DNA of 64,000 nt from an uncultured Oceanospirillales bacterium (GTDB lineage Bacteria; Pseudomonadota; Gammaproteobacteria; Xanthomonadales; SZUA-36): NCBI GenBank assembly GCA_913055655.1, contig CAJXKA010000001.1, positions 616,842-680,841 on the forward strand, in the 5' to 3' direction. The notes beneath the pieces are model-generated. The model saw only the letters and a program-made list of their open reading frames with translations. It ran no database searches and was not told the origin of the DNA. The position numbers and the translations under genes were made by a program. Below, in pieces: positions 9,601 to 20,806 of this stretch; within the stretch, counting starts at the first letter, position 1, and the number at the start of each line of letters is the position of its first letter.

Positions 9601-10142
9601 AGCACGAGGACCTGACGCAGGCGCTGACGACGCTGGAAAACGCCATTGCCAGCATCGACCGCAAGACCCGCACGCGTTTCAAGGACACCTTCGAGTCGGT
9701 CAACGCAGGCATGAAGGAGCTGTTCCCGCGCCTGTTCGGCGGCGGCCACGGCTACCTGGAACTGACCGGCGATGACCTGCTGACCACCGGCGTGGCGCTG
9801 ATGGCGCGTCCACCCGGCAAGCGCGTGGCCAACATCTCGTTGCTGTCGGGCGGCGAGAAGGCGCTGACGGCCGTCGCCTTCATCTTCGCCATTTTCCGCC
9901 TGAACCCGGCGCCGTTCTGCCTGCTTGACGAGGTCGACGCGCCGCTGGATGATGCCAACGTCGGACGTTTCTGTGACATCGTCCGCGAGATGTCGGAGCA
10001 TGTGCAGTTCATTTTCGTGACGCACAACAAGATCACCATGGAACTGGCCAACCAGCTGTCGGGCGTGACCATGCGCGAGCCCGGCGTGTCGCGCCTGGTG
10101 CAGGTCGACATCGACGAAGCCGCGCGCATGGCCGAAGCCTGA
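6654..10142 (+). CDS. smc: Chromosome segregation ATPase SMC
   Basis: The 1162-residue condensin ATPase has a Walker A motif GPNGCGKSN near residue 32, two long coiled coils very rich in Glu/Ala/Arg flanking a hinge at about 505-640 (LHRIEAESGWEVALETVLG onward), the C-motif LSGGEKALT at 1064 and Walker B CLLDEVDAPLDD at about 1089. The length is normal. With ScpA and ScpB, encoded at the start of the window, it forms the SMC complex. It is the first gene of an smc-zipA-ligA run; the zipA start is 23 nt after the smc stop. Confidence 0.98.
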   Translation: MRLTAVKMAGFKSFVDSTVFKAPTNLTGVVGPNGCGKSNIIDAVRWVMGEGSAKVLRGESMTDVIFAGSSSRKPVGTATVELVFDNADGKAGGEYADYAEIAIKRQVSRDGVSTYFLNGTRCRRKDVRDLFLGTGAGTTGYSIIVQGMISEIVSSRPEDIRGHLEEAAGISKYKERRRETERRISHTRDNLERLTDLRDEVDNHLNRLQRQARAAERYKELKAEQRALELKLLALQWREEHARAEAGKAGLAQHETALEEQKSKQRAAEAEQEKLHQAQAEASEALGEVQAELYEVGGEIARLEQMIAHNRELQERQRKEYDEVEQSLKDLEQHMLLDKAQVSELTRRLAEQEPRLAEAETEEKAADEALTAAETEVGEWQDRFEAHHREFNELNRKADGLKAGIEVRDQRMSSAAARIESLANETAEADTTKIDTEIAELEAAVEAATKAEAERQAELDKAREAQVADREARQEKEAAEHAAQREQMAAQGRLEALKALQAASEGSNESREWLERHGLDEAPRLLHRIEAESGWEVALETVLGHWLEARVADGHDAAALADLDNAALTLVDGGTGAAKPVAGSLAEKAKAPDAVTRLLNAVHAADSLEAALKHVEGAGDGSSAVTRDGEWVGPGWARVARGATGQAGMLAREKEIGDLEKQIAALDKRVEKLGNETADLRRALREREQAIGALQGKANEAHRERTQAESRLSGARQRRNDLDRAGQRIAEETAKLKAQIETDDKDVREARKALAEVVDAMATAEESRGELDQRRKQLLEQRDSTRQRANAARRSRHDLALSTSASRASLDSLNQSLERMNNQVGQLQQRYVALSESTAKAKDPEQEFRGEMEQLLARRQEVEKRQGEARTHLQSLEADYRERDGERQQAVQKHEELRSDLERARLQQQEIELNARGFERKVAELGENVTELADALPDEAEVERWQSDLERLGERITRLEPVNLAAIGEFEEEQKRKQYLDAQHEDLTQALTTLENAIASIDRKTRTRFKDTFESVNAGMKELFPRLFGGGHGYLELTGDDLLTTGVALMARPPGKRVANISLLSGGEKALTAVAFIFAIFRLNPAPFCLLDEVDAPLDDANVGRFCDIVREMSEHVQFIFVTHNKITMELANQLSGVTMREPGVSRLVQVDIDEAARMAEA

Positions 10143-10165
10143 TTTGAGCGGGACCTGAGCAACGT

Positions 10166-12939
<2,774 letters not shown>

Positions 12940-12994
12940 CCTGTAACACAGGTGTGCTACACTCAGGCGTGTCCAAACTTTTTGGGGATTAGCC

Positions 12995-13279
12995 GTGTCG
13001 ACCACGTCCATCCGGATTCCAGATGAGCTCAAGAAGCGGATTACCAAGGCCGCTGATGCACGTGGCCAGTCAACTCACGCGCTGATTATTGAGGCAATAG
13101 CCGAAAAAGCGGCGTTATGTGAACGTCGGACGGAGTTTTACGACTGTGCCGAACAGCGGCTTGGCGAGATCGCCGACTCCGGAATGACTGTTGATTGGAG
13201 TGAGGTCAAAACGTGGCTTCGCGAACGGGTACAGGGCAACAATGTGGAGATGCCCAAAGCCCGTAAATTCTTGCGATAA
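12995..13279 (+). CDS. Ribbon-helix-helix antitoxin
   Basis: The 94-residue protein begins with a ribbon-helix-helix DNA-binding domain (TTSIRIPDELKKRITKAAD, residues 3-21), followed by a helical tail (TVDWSEVKTWLRERVQG) that resembles toxin-binding ends of CopG/ParD antitoxins. The GTG start is preceded by GGGG at an acceptable distance. A TACACT hexamer at 12958-12963 could be the -10 of an autoregulated promoter. The toxin gene starts 4 nt after the stop, the usual antitoxin-first order of type II systems. Confidence 0.85.
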   Translation: MSTTSIRIPDELKKRITKAADARGQSTHALIIEAIAEKAALCERRTEFYDCAEQRLGEIADSGMTVDWSEVKTWLRERVQGNNVEMPKARKFLR

Positions 13280-13282
13280 AAG

Positions 13283-13585
13283 ATGGCGCGAGTCGTGCTG
13301 GCCGATCGTGTTGTGACGGATCTGGACCGGATTGTCCAGCACTTGATTGATCATGAAGTCCGCGATGCTTCACTTCGTGTAGAAAATATTATCTCCGCGC
13401 TGGATCTGCTTGCGACGAGTCCGTTGATTGGGCGCCCGACTGAGAGAATATTCAGGGAGCAAGTGATTGGGCGCGGTTCCCATGGTTATGTGGCCCTGTA
13501 CGATTACATCGAGGAAATCGACACCGTCTTTGTGCTGTCGATACGCTCTCAAAAGGAAGCGGGCTATCCTGAAGTCGACGTTTGA
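13283..13585 (+). CDS. ParE/RelE-superfamily toxin
   Basis: The 100-residue protein has the RelE/ParE pattern: VVLADRVVTDLDRIVQHLID at the N-terminus, the middle ISALDLLATSPLIGRP, and the C-terminal GYVALYDYIEEIDTVFVLSIRSQKE. RelE members cleave mRNA on the ribosome and ParE members poison gyrase. Sequence alone does not decide, but the short-interval P-L-I-G-R-P followed by a basic residue is more ParE-like. It is paired directly with the ribbon-helix-helix antitoxin. Confidence 0.85.
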   Translation: MARVVLADRVVTDLDRIVQHLIDHEVRDASLRVENIISALDLLATSPLIGRPTERIFREQVIGRGSHGYVALYDYIEEIDTVFVLSIRSQKEAGYPEVDV

Positions 13586-13617
13586 CTCACTCGACAGCTC
13601 AAGTTTGGAAATACGTT

Positions 13618-14547
13618 CTACTCGCGCTCCAGTTCAAACTCCCACACCGGTGGTTGCTCACCCTCCGTCGACACCCAGATCCGCTTGCCATCCGCCCCGA
13701 AGCCCACCGCCTCGTCGTAGGCGTGTGGCGGGCCAAGAATCTCGACGGGCTCGGTATTGAGGCCTTCCAGCCAGTCGGCGTCGGCCGGGCGTTCAAACAG
13801 GTAAAGACTGCGGTAGGTCAGCACCGCGGCGCGCTTACCGTCGGGCGAGATATCGAAGCCCGTGGGTTGCGAGATCCACGGCGTGCGCTCGTCGAACAGG
13901 CGGCGGTCGGCGGGTTCGGGTGGGCGGAACTGATCGACTGCGCCGAGGAAGGTCAGCGCCGCCTCATCTTCGGAGAGCAGGGTGGCCGCGTCGATGGCGT
14001 ACAGGCGCGGCGGCTTGTCGCGTTTGCTCAACACCAGCAGGCGCTGGCCGACCGGGTCCCAACTGATGGACTCGGTGTCGCGCGGGCCATCGGGGTAGCG
14101 CAGCGAGATCCAGTGATAGGCATTGTATTGGCCGGAATAGCGCCCGTCCTGGTTGGGCAACGGCTCCTCGACCAGGTACAGCCACACACGGCTGCGTTCA
14201 GCGCGATTGTCGCCCACATCGGCCAGTACCAGCAGGTCGCGTGTTTCACCCGGGATCAGCGTGATATCTTCCCAGTCGACGTTGACGGCTTCGCGAATGT
14301 CAAAGTGTCCCAGGTCAGCACCGTCGGGGCCAAGGGCGAAAACGCGCGGCGGGCCGTCATCGTTGTGCACCCAGAAAACGCCATCCCGGCGCTGGCTGGC
14401 CTGCAGGCCGCTGATCTCGTCCAGTTCGGGCGAAATGACGATACCGGCCTTGCGGAAACGGATGTCGGACGGTGTTTCAGTTGGGCCGCAGGCGGTCACC
14501 TTGAACAGCATGAGCGCGCAGAACAGGGTCGAAATGGCGGTTTTCAT
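13618..14547 (-). CDS. Putative lipoprotein with beta-propeller-like domain
   Basis: The 309-residue exported protein has a lipobox VTAC with C20 as the lipidated cysteine, so it is likely membrane-anchored on the periplasmic side. Blade-like repeats are visible: SGLQASQRRDGVFWVHNDDG, DWEDITLI, LVLADVGDNRAERS, DTESISWDP, ISPDGKRAAVLTY and AVGFGADGKRIWVSTEGE. The D-W-E-D/G-D-N-x-A pattern resembles phytase-like/SdiA-regulated beta propellers that often bind Ca2+. I cannot assign an activity. It is convergent with the toxin-antitoxin pair. Confidence 0.75.
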   Translation of the reverse strand: MKTAISTLFCALMLFKVTACGPTETPSDIRFRKAGIVISPELDEISGLQASQRRDGVFWVHNDDGPPRVFALGPDGADLGHFDIREAVNVDWEDITLIPGETRDLLVLADVGDNRAERSRVWLYLVEEPLPNQDGRYSGQYNAYHWISLRYPDGPRDTESISWDPVGQRLLVLSKRDKPPRLYAIDAATLLSEDEAALTFLGAVDQFRPPEPADRRLFDERTPWISQPTGFDISPDGKRAAVLTYRSLYLFERPADADWLEGLNTEPVEILGPPHAYDEAVGFGADGKRIWVSTEGEQPPVWEFELERE

Positions 14548-14608
14548 CCGCGCATTCTGACAGAATAGGGGGGTCCCGCAAGCCGGTCAGCGCACGCAGG
14601 TCACATTC

Positions 14609-16435
14609 ATGAATTTTCCCGCCATGCCGAACGATCACGCCCTCGCGGTGCTCCTGCTCACCGGGCTGGCGCTGTTCCTGTTCACGCGCGAAAAGATTCC
14701 TTTGGAGTCGTCATCGCTGTTCGTGCTGGTGGTCGTGGCGATCGGCTTCGAGATTTTTCCCTTTGAGACTGAAACGCGCGTGATCCACGCGCACGAGTTT
14801 TTCTATGGCTTCGGCCACGAAGCGCTGGTCGCCGTGTGTGCCCTGATGATCGTCGGCCAGGCGCTGGTGCGGACCGGCGCGCTGGAGCCCGTGGCCCGGC
14901 GACTGGGGCGATTCTGGAAATGGAGTCCGGCACTGGCGCTGCTGCTGACCCTGCTGATCGGCGGTGCGCTGAGCGCCTTCGTCAACAACACGCCAATCGT
15001 GGTGCTGATGCTGCCGATGCTGATCGGCGCCGCCGCACGCAGCAACGTGCCAACCGCTGGCATCCTGCTGCCGATGGGATTTGCGACGCTGGTGGGTGGC
15101 ATGGCCACGACCATCGGTACGTCCACGAACCTGCTGGTGGTTTCGGTGGCGGCTGACATGGGCATGGAGCGCTTCGGCATGTTCGATTTCGCCGGTCCCG
15201 CGCTGATCGGCGCCGTTGCGGCAGTGCTGTACCTGTGGCTGATCGCGCCGCGGATGATACCGGAGCGGCATCCGCCGTTGGAGGACACCTCATCGCGGGT
15301 TTTCCAGGCCGAACTGGTGCTGGACGAGGACAACCCACTGGTCGGCCAACGGGTTTCGGACGTGGTCGCCAGGGCGGGCGAGGATTTCCGTATTGAGCGA
15401 ATCCTGCGCAACGGGCTGCACATTGCGCCGCTGCCGGACGTGCGCGTGTACGCGGGCGACCGGCTACAGGTGCAGGACACCGTTGAACGCCTGCGCGAGT
15501 ACCGGGCGTTGCTTGGCGCCGACCTCGTCACCGTCGGTGGCAAGGATATGGACGACCTGCCGCGCGGTGACGCGCAACTCGCCGAAGTGGTGGTCACGGC
15601 CGGCTCGCCCCTGGATGGCGCGCTGATCCGGGACATCCGTTTCAAGGAACGTTTCGGTCTCGACCTGCTGGCGCTGCATCGTTCCGGCACCGAGGTCTCG
15701 TTCAAGAACCCCGGCCTGGAAAACCGCCGCCTGCGCGCCAGCGACGTGCTGCTGGTGCAGGGCAGGGCGCGTCGCATCGGCCTGCTCAAACGCGGCGGCG
15801 AGTTGCTGGTGCTCGACGCCACCTCGGACCTGCCACACACTCGCAAGGCGCCGCTCGCGTTGCTGATCCTGATCCTGGTCGTGGGCCTGGCCGCGTCGGG
15901 CATCATGCCGATCGCGTTCAGCGCGCTGCTCGGCTGCCTGCTGCTGCTGGCCACCGGCTGCCTGGACTGGAAAGACATGACCCGCGCGCTCTCGGCCCAG
16001 GTCATCCTGATCATCGTCGCCTCGCTGGCGCTGGGCTCCGCGCTGATGAAGACCGGCGGCGCCGACTACCTGGCCCAGGTGTTCCTGTTCGTCTCGCAGG
16101 GCCTGTCGCCACCATGGGTACTGTCGCTGCTGATGCTGATGATGGCCGTACTCACCAATATCGTCTCCAACAACGCGGCCGCCGTCATCGGCACGCCGAT
16201 TGCCATCGGTATCGCCGCCGAACTGGGCATGCCGCTGGAGCCATTCGTGCTGGCCGTGCTGTTCGGCGCCAACCTCAGTTTCGTCACGCCGATGGCCTAC
16301 AAGACCAACCTGCTGGTGATGAACGCGGGCGGTTATACCTTCGGCGACTTTGTCAAAGTGGGCACGCCGCTGACGATCATCCTGTGGATCGTGCTGAGCG
16401 CGGTGCTGGGGTTTGCTTACGGGTTGTGGGGTTAA
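14609..16435 (+). CDS. SLC13-family permease with two RCK-C domains
   Basis: The 608-residue inner-membrane transporter has membrane segments at about residues 5-210 and 415-608, separated by a soluble region with two RCK_C/TrkA_C-like domains (LVLDEDNPLVGQRVSDVV and VVTAGSPLDGALIRDI). The transmembrane halves carry the ArsB/NhaD-type hallmarks NNTPIVVLMLPML and SNNAAAVIGTPIAIGIA, plus GTSTNLLV. Such proteins are annotated as sodium-coupled anion (sulfate, citrate, dicarboxylate) transporters; the substrate here is unknown. ATG 14609 is used; an in-frame ATG at 14624 is possible. Confidence 0.85.
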   Translation: MNFPAMPNDHALAVLLLTGLALFLFTREKIPLESSSLFVLVVVAIGFEIFPFETETRVIHAHEFFYGFGHEALVAVCALMIVGQALVRTGALEPVARRLGRFWKWSPALALLLTLLIGGALSAFVNNTPIVVLMLPMLIGAAARSNVPTAGILLPMGFATLVGGMATTIGTSTNLLVVSVAADMGMERFGMFDFAGPALIGAVAAVLYLWLIAPRMIPERHPPLEDTSSRVFQAELVLDEDNPLVGQRVSDVVARAGEDFRIERILRNGLHIAPLPDVRVYAGDRLQVQDTVERLREYRALLGADLVTVGGKDMDDLPRGDAQLAEVVVTAGSPLDGALIRDIRFKERFGLDLLALHRSGTEVSFKNPGLENRRLRASDVLLVQGRARRIGLLKRGGELLVLDATSDLPHTRKAPLALLILILVVGLAASGIMPIAFSALLGCLLLLATGCLDWKDMTRALSAQVILIIVASLALGSALMKTGGADYLAQVFLFVSQGLSPPWVLSLLMLMMAVLTNIVSNNAAAVIGTPIAIGIAAELGMPLEPFVLAVLFGANLSFVTPMAYKTNLLVMNAGGYTFGDFVKVGTPLTIILWIVLSAVLGFAYGLWG

Positions 16436-16516
16436 TCGGCCGCCTCTGGGTGGCGGAACAGTTCTTGCATCTTCTAGTGGGAACCCAGAAAGGCGCTAAC
16501 ACGTCAGGAGCCCCAA

Positions 16517-17011
16517 ATGATCGACTCGACCCAGAACAAACTGGAAAGCCTGGTCGACGAATTCGATACCGCGATGCTGGTGACCCGCTCGCTCAATGGT
16601 GAACCCCGGGCACGGCCGATGGCGGTTGCCGGCTACCGGGATGGGCAATGGCTGGCGTTCGCCAGTCGCGCCGACGATGAAAAACTGGCCGAGATCCGCG
16701 CTTGCCCAGATGTCGCTGTCACCTTCCAGGACGACGACCAGTTTATCTCCATGACCGGAACCGCCCGCGTGGAGCGCGACGAGGCGCTCGCGCAGTCGCT
16801 GTGGTCACCCGTCATGAAACTCTGGTTTCCCGAGGGTGCGCGCGACCCGAACCTGCGTCTGGTACTCGTTGAACCCTCCTGCGGTGAGTACTGGGATCGC
16901 TCCGGCACCCGCAAACTCGAGTTTCTCTGGGAAGCCGGAAAGGCCCTGCTGAAAGGCGATACGCCGGATACGGATAGCGAGAAGCTGCACGCCAAGGTCG
17001 GTACGTCCTAA
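16517..17011 (+). CDS. Pyridoxamine 5'-phosphate oxidase-fold general stress protein
   Basis: The 164-residue flavin-binding split-barrel protein resembles plant-pathogen general stress protein GSP26: FDTAMLVTRSLNGEPRARPM, WLAFASRADDEKLAEI, VAVTFQDDDQFISMTGTA, WFPEGARDPNLRLVLVEP and AEYWD-like GEYWDRSG. These proteins bind FMN or FAD and are linked to oxidative or osmotic stress. It lies 21 nt upstream of a ChaB gene in the same orientation, probably co-transcribed. Confidence 0.85.
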   Translation: MIDSTQNKLESLVDEFDTAMLVTRSLNGEPRARPMAVAGYRDGQWLAFASRADDEKLAEIRACPDVAVTFQDDDQFISMTGTARVERDEALAQSLWSPVMKLWFPEGARDPNLRLVLVEPSCGEYWDRSGTRKLEFLWEAGKALLKGDTPDTDSEKLHAKVGTS

Positions 17012-17032
17012 GCTTGTAGAGGAGGTCACACG

Positions 17033-17293
17033 ATGAAAAAGCTCTATCGAACCACCGATGAACTACCCGCCTTGCTCCGCAAAACCCTGCCGGAAGACGC
17101 ACAGGAGCTCTACGTCGCGGTATTCAACCGGACCTGGGAAACACTGGCCGCCGGCGAGGAGAAAGACGATGTCAACATCACCGCCCGGGCCCACCTCTCC
17201 GCGCAGATGTCGGTGGACGCCGAGTTCACCCGCGATGAGCAGGGTTGCTGGCACCATGACCCGGTGGGCGAGCACATGCCGACACCGGGTTAA
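17033..17293 (+). CDS. chaB: ChaB family protein
   Basis: The 86-residue protein has the ChaB domain pattern: YRTTDELPALLRKTLPEDAQ and LYVAVFNRTWE. ChaB was named as a cation-transport regulator in E. coli, but the mechanism is unclear. A strong AGGAGG-like ribosome site (tagaggagg) precedes ATG 17033. The neighbouring stress-protein gene supports a stress-related operon. The C-terminal HHDPVGEHMPTPG is atypical and may be lineage-specific. Confidence 0.8.
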   Translation: MKKLYRTTDELPALLRKTLPEDAQELYVAVFNRTWETLAAGEEKDDVNITARAHLSAQMSVDAEFTRDEQGCWHHDPVGEHMPTPG

Positions 17294-17344
17294 CCACCAT
17301 GAAATCATTACACCGGCATGCAAGGGTTACACGATATTCATGGG

Positions 17345-17389
17345 TGAAAAAAGAACAGGGCCCGGCGCGATTGCGCAAGGCCCTGTTCT
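17345..17389 (-). terminator. Intrinsic terminator of tRNA-Asn
   Basis: A perfect 11-bp inverted repeat (AGAACAGGGCC with GGCCCTGTTCT, 17352-17389) lies just after the tRNA on the minus strand. On that strand it is followed by a run of six T, as in a rho-independent terminator. Confidence 0.85.
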
Positions 17390-17403
17390 GTAACGCTTAA
17401 ATC

Positions 17404-17480
17404 TGGCTCCCCGGGAGGGATTTGAACCCCCGACCTAGTGATTAACAGTCACCCGCTCTAACCAGCTGAGCTACCGGGGA
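17404..17480 (-). tRNA. tRNA-Asn (anticodon GTT)
   Basis: A complete 77-nt cloverleaf including encoded CCA. On the minus strand it starts TCCCCGGTAGCTCAG, has the anticodon loop CTGTTAA with GTT, and ends with the T-arm GGGGGTTCAAATCCC, acceptor CCGGGGA, discriminator G and CCA. G73 matches asparagine identity. Confidence 0.97.
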
Positions 17481-17493
17481 AGGGAAGCGCGGT

Positions 17494-17522
17494 ATTGTCC
17501 TGATTTGGGTCAGGGGAGTCAA
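17494..17522 (-). promoter_or_regulatory. Sigma-70 promoter of tRNA-Asn
   Basis: On the minus strand, TTGACT (17517-17522) and GACAAT (17494-17499) are separated by exactly 17 nt. A G/C-rich stretch follows before the tRNA 5' end, as expected for a stringently controlled stable-RNA promoter. Confidence 0.7.
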
Positions 17523-17527
17523 CCTTT

Positions 17528-18064
17528 TCAGGTGCAGTTTGGTGAAGGTGTTTCATCGGTGGACAGGCGCCTGAGGCGGCCGGTGTTGGAGAGCGCGAGG
17601 CCGCGTATCGCGGCGTTGCCGCGGGCGTCGCAGAATCGAATGGTGGTGTTGCTGCCGGGGGCGGTGCCGGTGGGCAGAAAGCGCAGGCGGCGGCGGGCGG
17701 TCGAACTCCTGGCCTGGACCGAATCCAGTGGTTGCGTGATTCGCACGAGTGGTTCCGAAGGTTGCCGGGTACGGTCGCCGTTGCTGTCGTGGAACACCAA
17801 CCAGCCACGGTGCCAGTCGCCGTTGCTCGCGCAGGTGGCCTGGTTGGGCGCCGAACGCGGACAGGCGATCACGTGGACACCTTCAAATACGGCTTGCGCC
17901 CGGGCGTATCGTAGGTCGGCGTGCAGGGCGGTGACGGACGCGCGCAGTCTCAGGTCCAGCAGGTAATTCCGCAGGGCAGGGACGCCCCAGGCCAACAGGA
18001 CCGCGATGATGGCCAGGGTGACCATCAGCTCGAGCAGGGTGAACCCGTGGCGTGCGTGTTTCAT
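17528..18064 (-). CDS. GspH/FimT-family type IV pseudopilin
   Basis: This minor pilin or pseudopilin has a class III signal: prepilin peptidase should cut at G/FTLLEL within RHGFTLLELMVTLAIIAVLL. E5 of the mature protein is present. The soluble C-terminal domain contains WHRGWLVFHDSNGDR and IRFCDARGNAAIRGLALSNTGRLR, typical of FimT/GspH. I chose ATG 18064 (MKHARHGF), which gives a normal short leader; an in-frame upstream ATG at 18100 would add 12 residues. No other pilin gene is adjacent, so it is an orphan. Confidence 0.88.
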   Translation of the reverse strand: MKHARHGFTLLELMVTLAIIAVLLAWGVPALRNYLLDLRLRASVTALHADLRYARAQAVFEGVHVIACPRSAPNQATCASNGDWHRGWLVFHDSNGDRTRQPSEPLVRITQPLDSVQARSSTARRRLRFLPTGTAPGSNTTIRFCDARGNAAIRGLALSNTGRLRRLSTDETPSPNCT

Positions 18065-18146
18065 GGCCACAGGATGAGCGACCGGGCGTGGCGATGTCAT
18101 CGGGTGATTGCCCGGAAAGGCGGTCAGAGATTATCGGCCGGGTTTG

Positions 18147-19358
18147 TCAGCAATTTGCGGCGGCGCGGGCCTGGCCGGGCCCTCCGAGAATATCCAGGCA
18201 GGTGCTGACCGCGTTTTCGGTGGGTAACGGTTTTCCGCGATTCCAGACCGTCTCGGCGGCGCGCCGGGAACGATCGACCGTGACCGGATTCGTGGCGGTC
18301 GATTCAAGAACCGATGCCAGTGATTGCGCGTCATGGTCGCCGCCGCCAAGAAGCCAGCCGCAGCCCCGCGCGACCACGGCATCGGCGGTCAGGCGGGCTT
18401 CCATTTGCAATGGCGCCACGACCTGGGGCCGTCCGGCGGCCATGGCCGCACAGCAGGTACCGTTGCTGCCGTGATGGAGAATGACATGGGTCCGGGCAAA
18501 GACTTCATCCAGCGGCTGGAGCGCACGGTGCACCGTCAGCCCGGGCCGCTCCAGGGTGCGCGCGGCCTGGTCGGTCATGCCGCGCGCGTAGAGCTCACCG
18601 TCCATTCGGCCGTGGTGCAGCGCCTTCGCCAGTGACCATGCCGATGGATGTGCGAGATCCAGGTAAGCGAAGAAACGGGGTGGGCCTTTCGGTGTCTCCA
18701 GTGGGGCCGGCAATTCGGCAACCGGGCCGATGACCGGGTCCCGGCGGTGACAGGCATAAGGGTCCAGTTCCGGCAGCGTGCAGACCAGGCGGCCGGCGGT
18801 CCGGAACGGCTCGGTCACGGACTGGGGTTGGGGCAGGCGCAGCTGGCGCTGGACATCCTGCATCACGCGCAACACCCGGGCCGGGTCAACCAGCGGCTTC
18901 GCGCCCCGCCGGAATTTCGGGAACGTCATGCGGTGTGCGGGCGGCAGGGTGAAGCCATCGGCGAACTGCACCACCGGGTAGCGCCCGAAACAGGCGAGCA
19001 TCAGCACCGGGCTGTGATCCGCCACGACCAGGTCCGGCCGGGCCTGCTCCAGCAGCGTGTTCCAGACCATGATGCCGGTGCGTAGCGCCTGCGGATTGAT
19101 AAAGCCGCCGACGCCCATGATGTCCAGGTAAGTCGCCATCGACGCGTTCACATCCTGGCCGGGCAGGTGGGTGGCGAGGTCCGGCACCGGCAGGATCGCC
19201 AGTCGCTCGCCCGCCAGGAGCGCCGCGTTCTCGAGGATATTGCGAACGAACAGGGTCACGCGGTGGCCCTGAGCCTGCAGCGCGTGCGCCAGCGGCAGCA
19301 TCCGGTGCAGGTGCCCGTGGCCGCCCCCGAGTTCGTAACCCACCAGGATATTTGCCAA
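18147..19358 (-). CDS. GT1-like glycosyltransferase (GT-B fold)
   Basis: The 403-residue protein looks like a UDP-glycosyltransferase/MGT enzyme. The N-terminal ILVGYELGGGHGHLHRMLPLA matches the acceptor-domain start, and the C-terminal HVILHHGSNGTCCAAMAAGRPQ resembles the donor-binding H-G-G-x-x-T region of GT1 enzymes, with G-G replaced by G-S-N-G. Such enzymes glycosylate lipids or secondary metabolites. The acceptor is unknown, and the gene is not near the main polysaccharide block. Confidence 0.75.
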   Translation of the reverse strand: MANILVGYELGGGHGHLHRMLPLAHALQAQGHRVTLFVRNILENAALLAGERLAILPVPDLATHLPGQDVNASMATYLDIMGVGGFINPQALRTGIMVWNTLLEQARPDLVVADHSPVLMLACFGRYPVVQFADGFTLPPAHRMTFPKFRRGAKPLVDPARVLRVMQDVQRQLRLPQPQSVTEPFRTAGRLVCTLPELDPYACHRRDPVIGPVAELPAPLETPKGPPRFFAYLDLAHPSAWSLAKALHHGRMDGELYARGMTDQAARTLERPGLTVHRALQPLDEVFARTHVILHHGSNGTCCAAMAAGRPQVVAPLQMEARLTADAVVARGCGWLLGGGDHDAQSLASVLESTATNPVTVDRSRRAAETVWNRGKPLPTENAVSTCLDILGGPGQARAAANC

Positions 19359-19487
19359 TGTTTCCCCGCCCGATTGTGCCTGTGTCGGGAACTCTGACGT
19401 CCTGGGTGGTGGTTTCGTTACCGCCGAAAGTCACGCCTGCGATGAACTGCTCCGAGGGGAGGGACGAAGCGACTCACCACTCACCAA

Positions 19488-20699
<1,212 letters not shown>

Positions 20700-20737
20700 A
20701 TAAAGTTGAATGAAAAAGGGTCGGTCGGCAGTCAGTA

Positions 20738-20766
20738 CCGTTCGCGATTCCCCCGGTGGCTATAAT
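20738..20766 (+). promoter_or_regulatory. Promoter region of uvrB
   Basis: A perfect -10 hexamer TATAAT at 20761-20766 lies 41 nt before the chosen uvrB ATG. The -35 region is poor (ccgttc at 17-nt spacing). No recognisable LexA operator is seen. Confidence 0.5.
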
Positions 20767-20806
20767 AGCAAGTTTGGCCCGCCCGACGACCCCGAAGTGC
20801 CTGTTA

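Noticed and set aside
6861..10025. Long open frames on the strand opposite smc
   Set aside because: They are shadows created by high GC and codon bias of the coiled-coil gene, with low-complexity products and no start signals.
17404..17480. Integrated element at tRNA-Asn
   Set aside because: No integrase, direct repeat of the tRNA 3' end or other phage-like gene lies next to it.
20700..20806. LexA box controlling uvrB
   Set aside because: No CTG-N10-CAG-type palindrome was found beside the -10 element.
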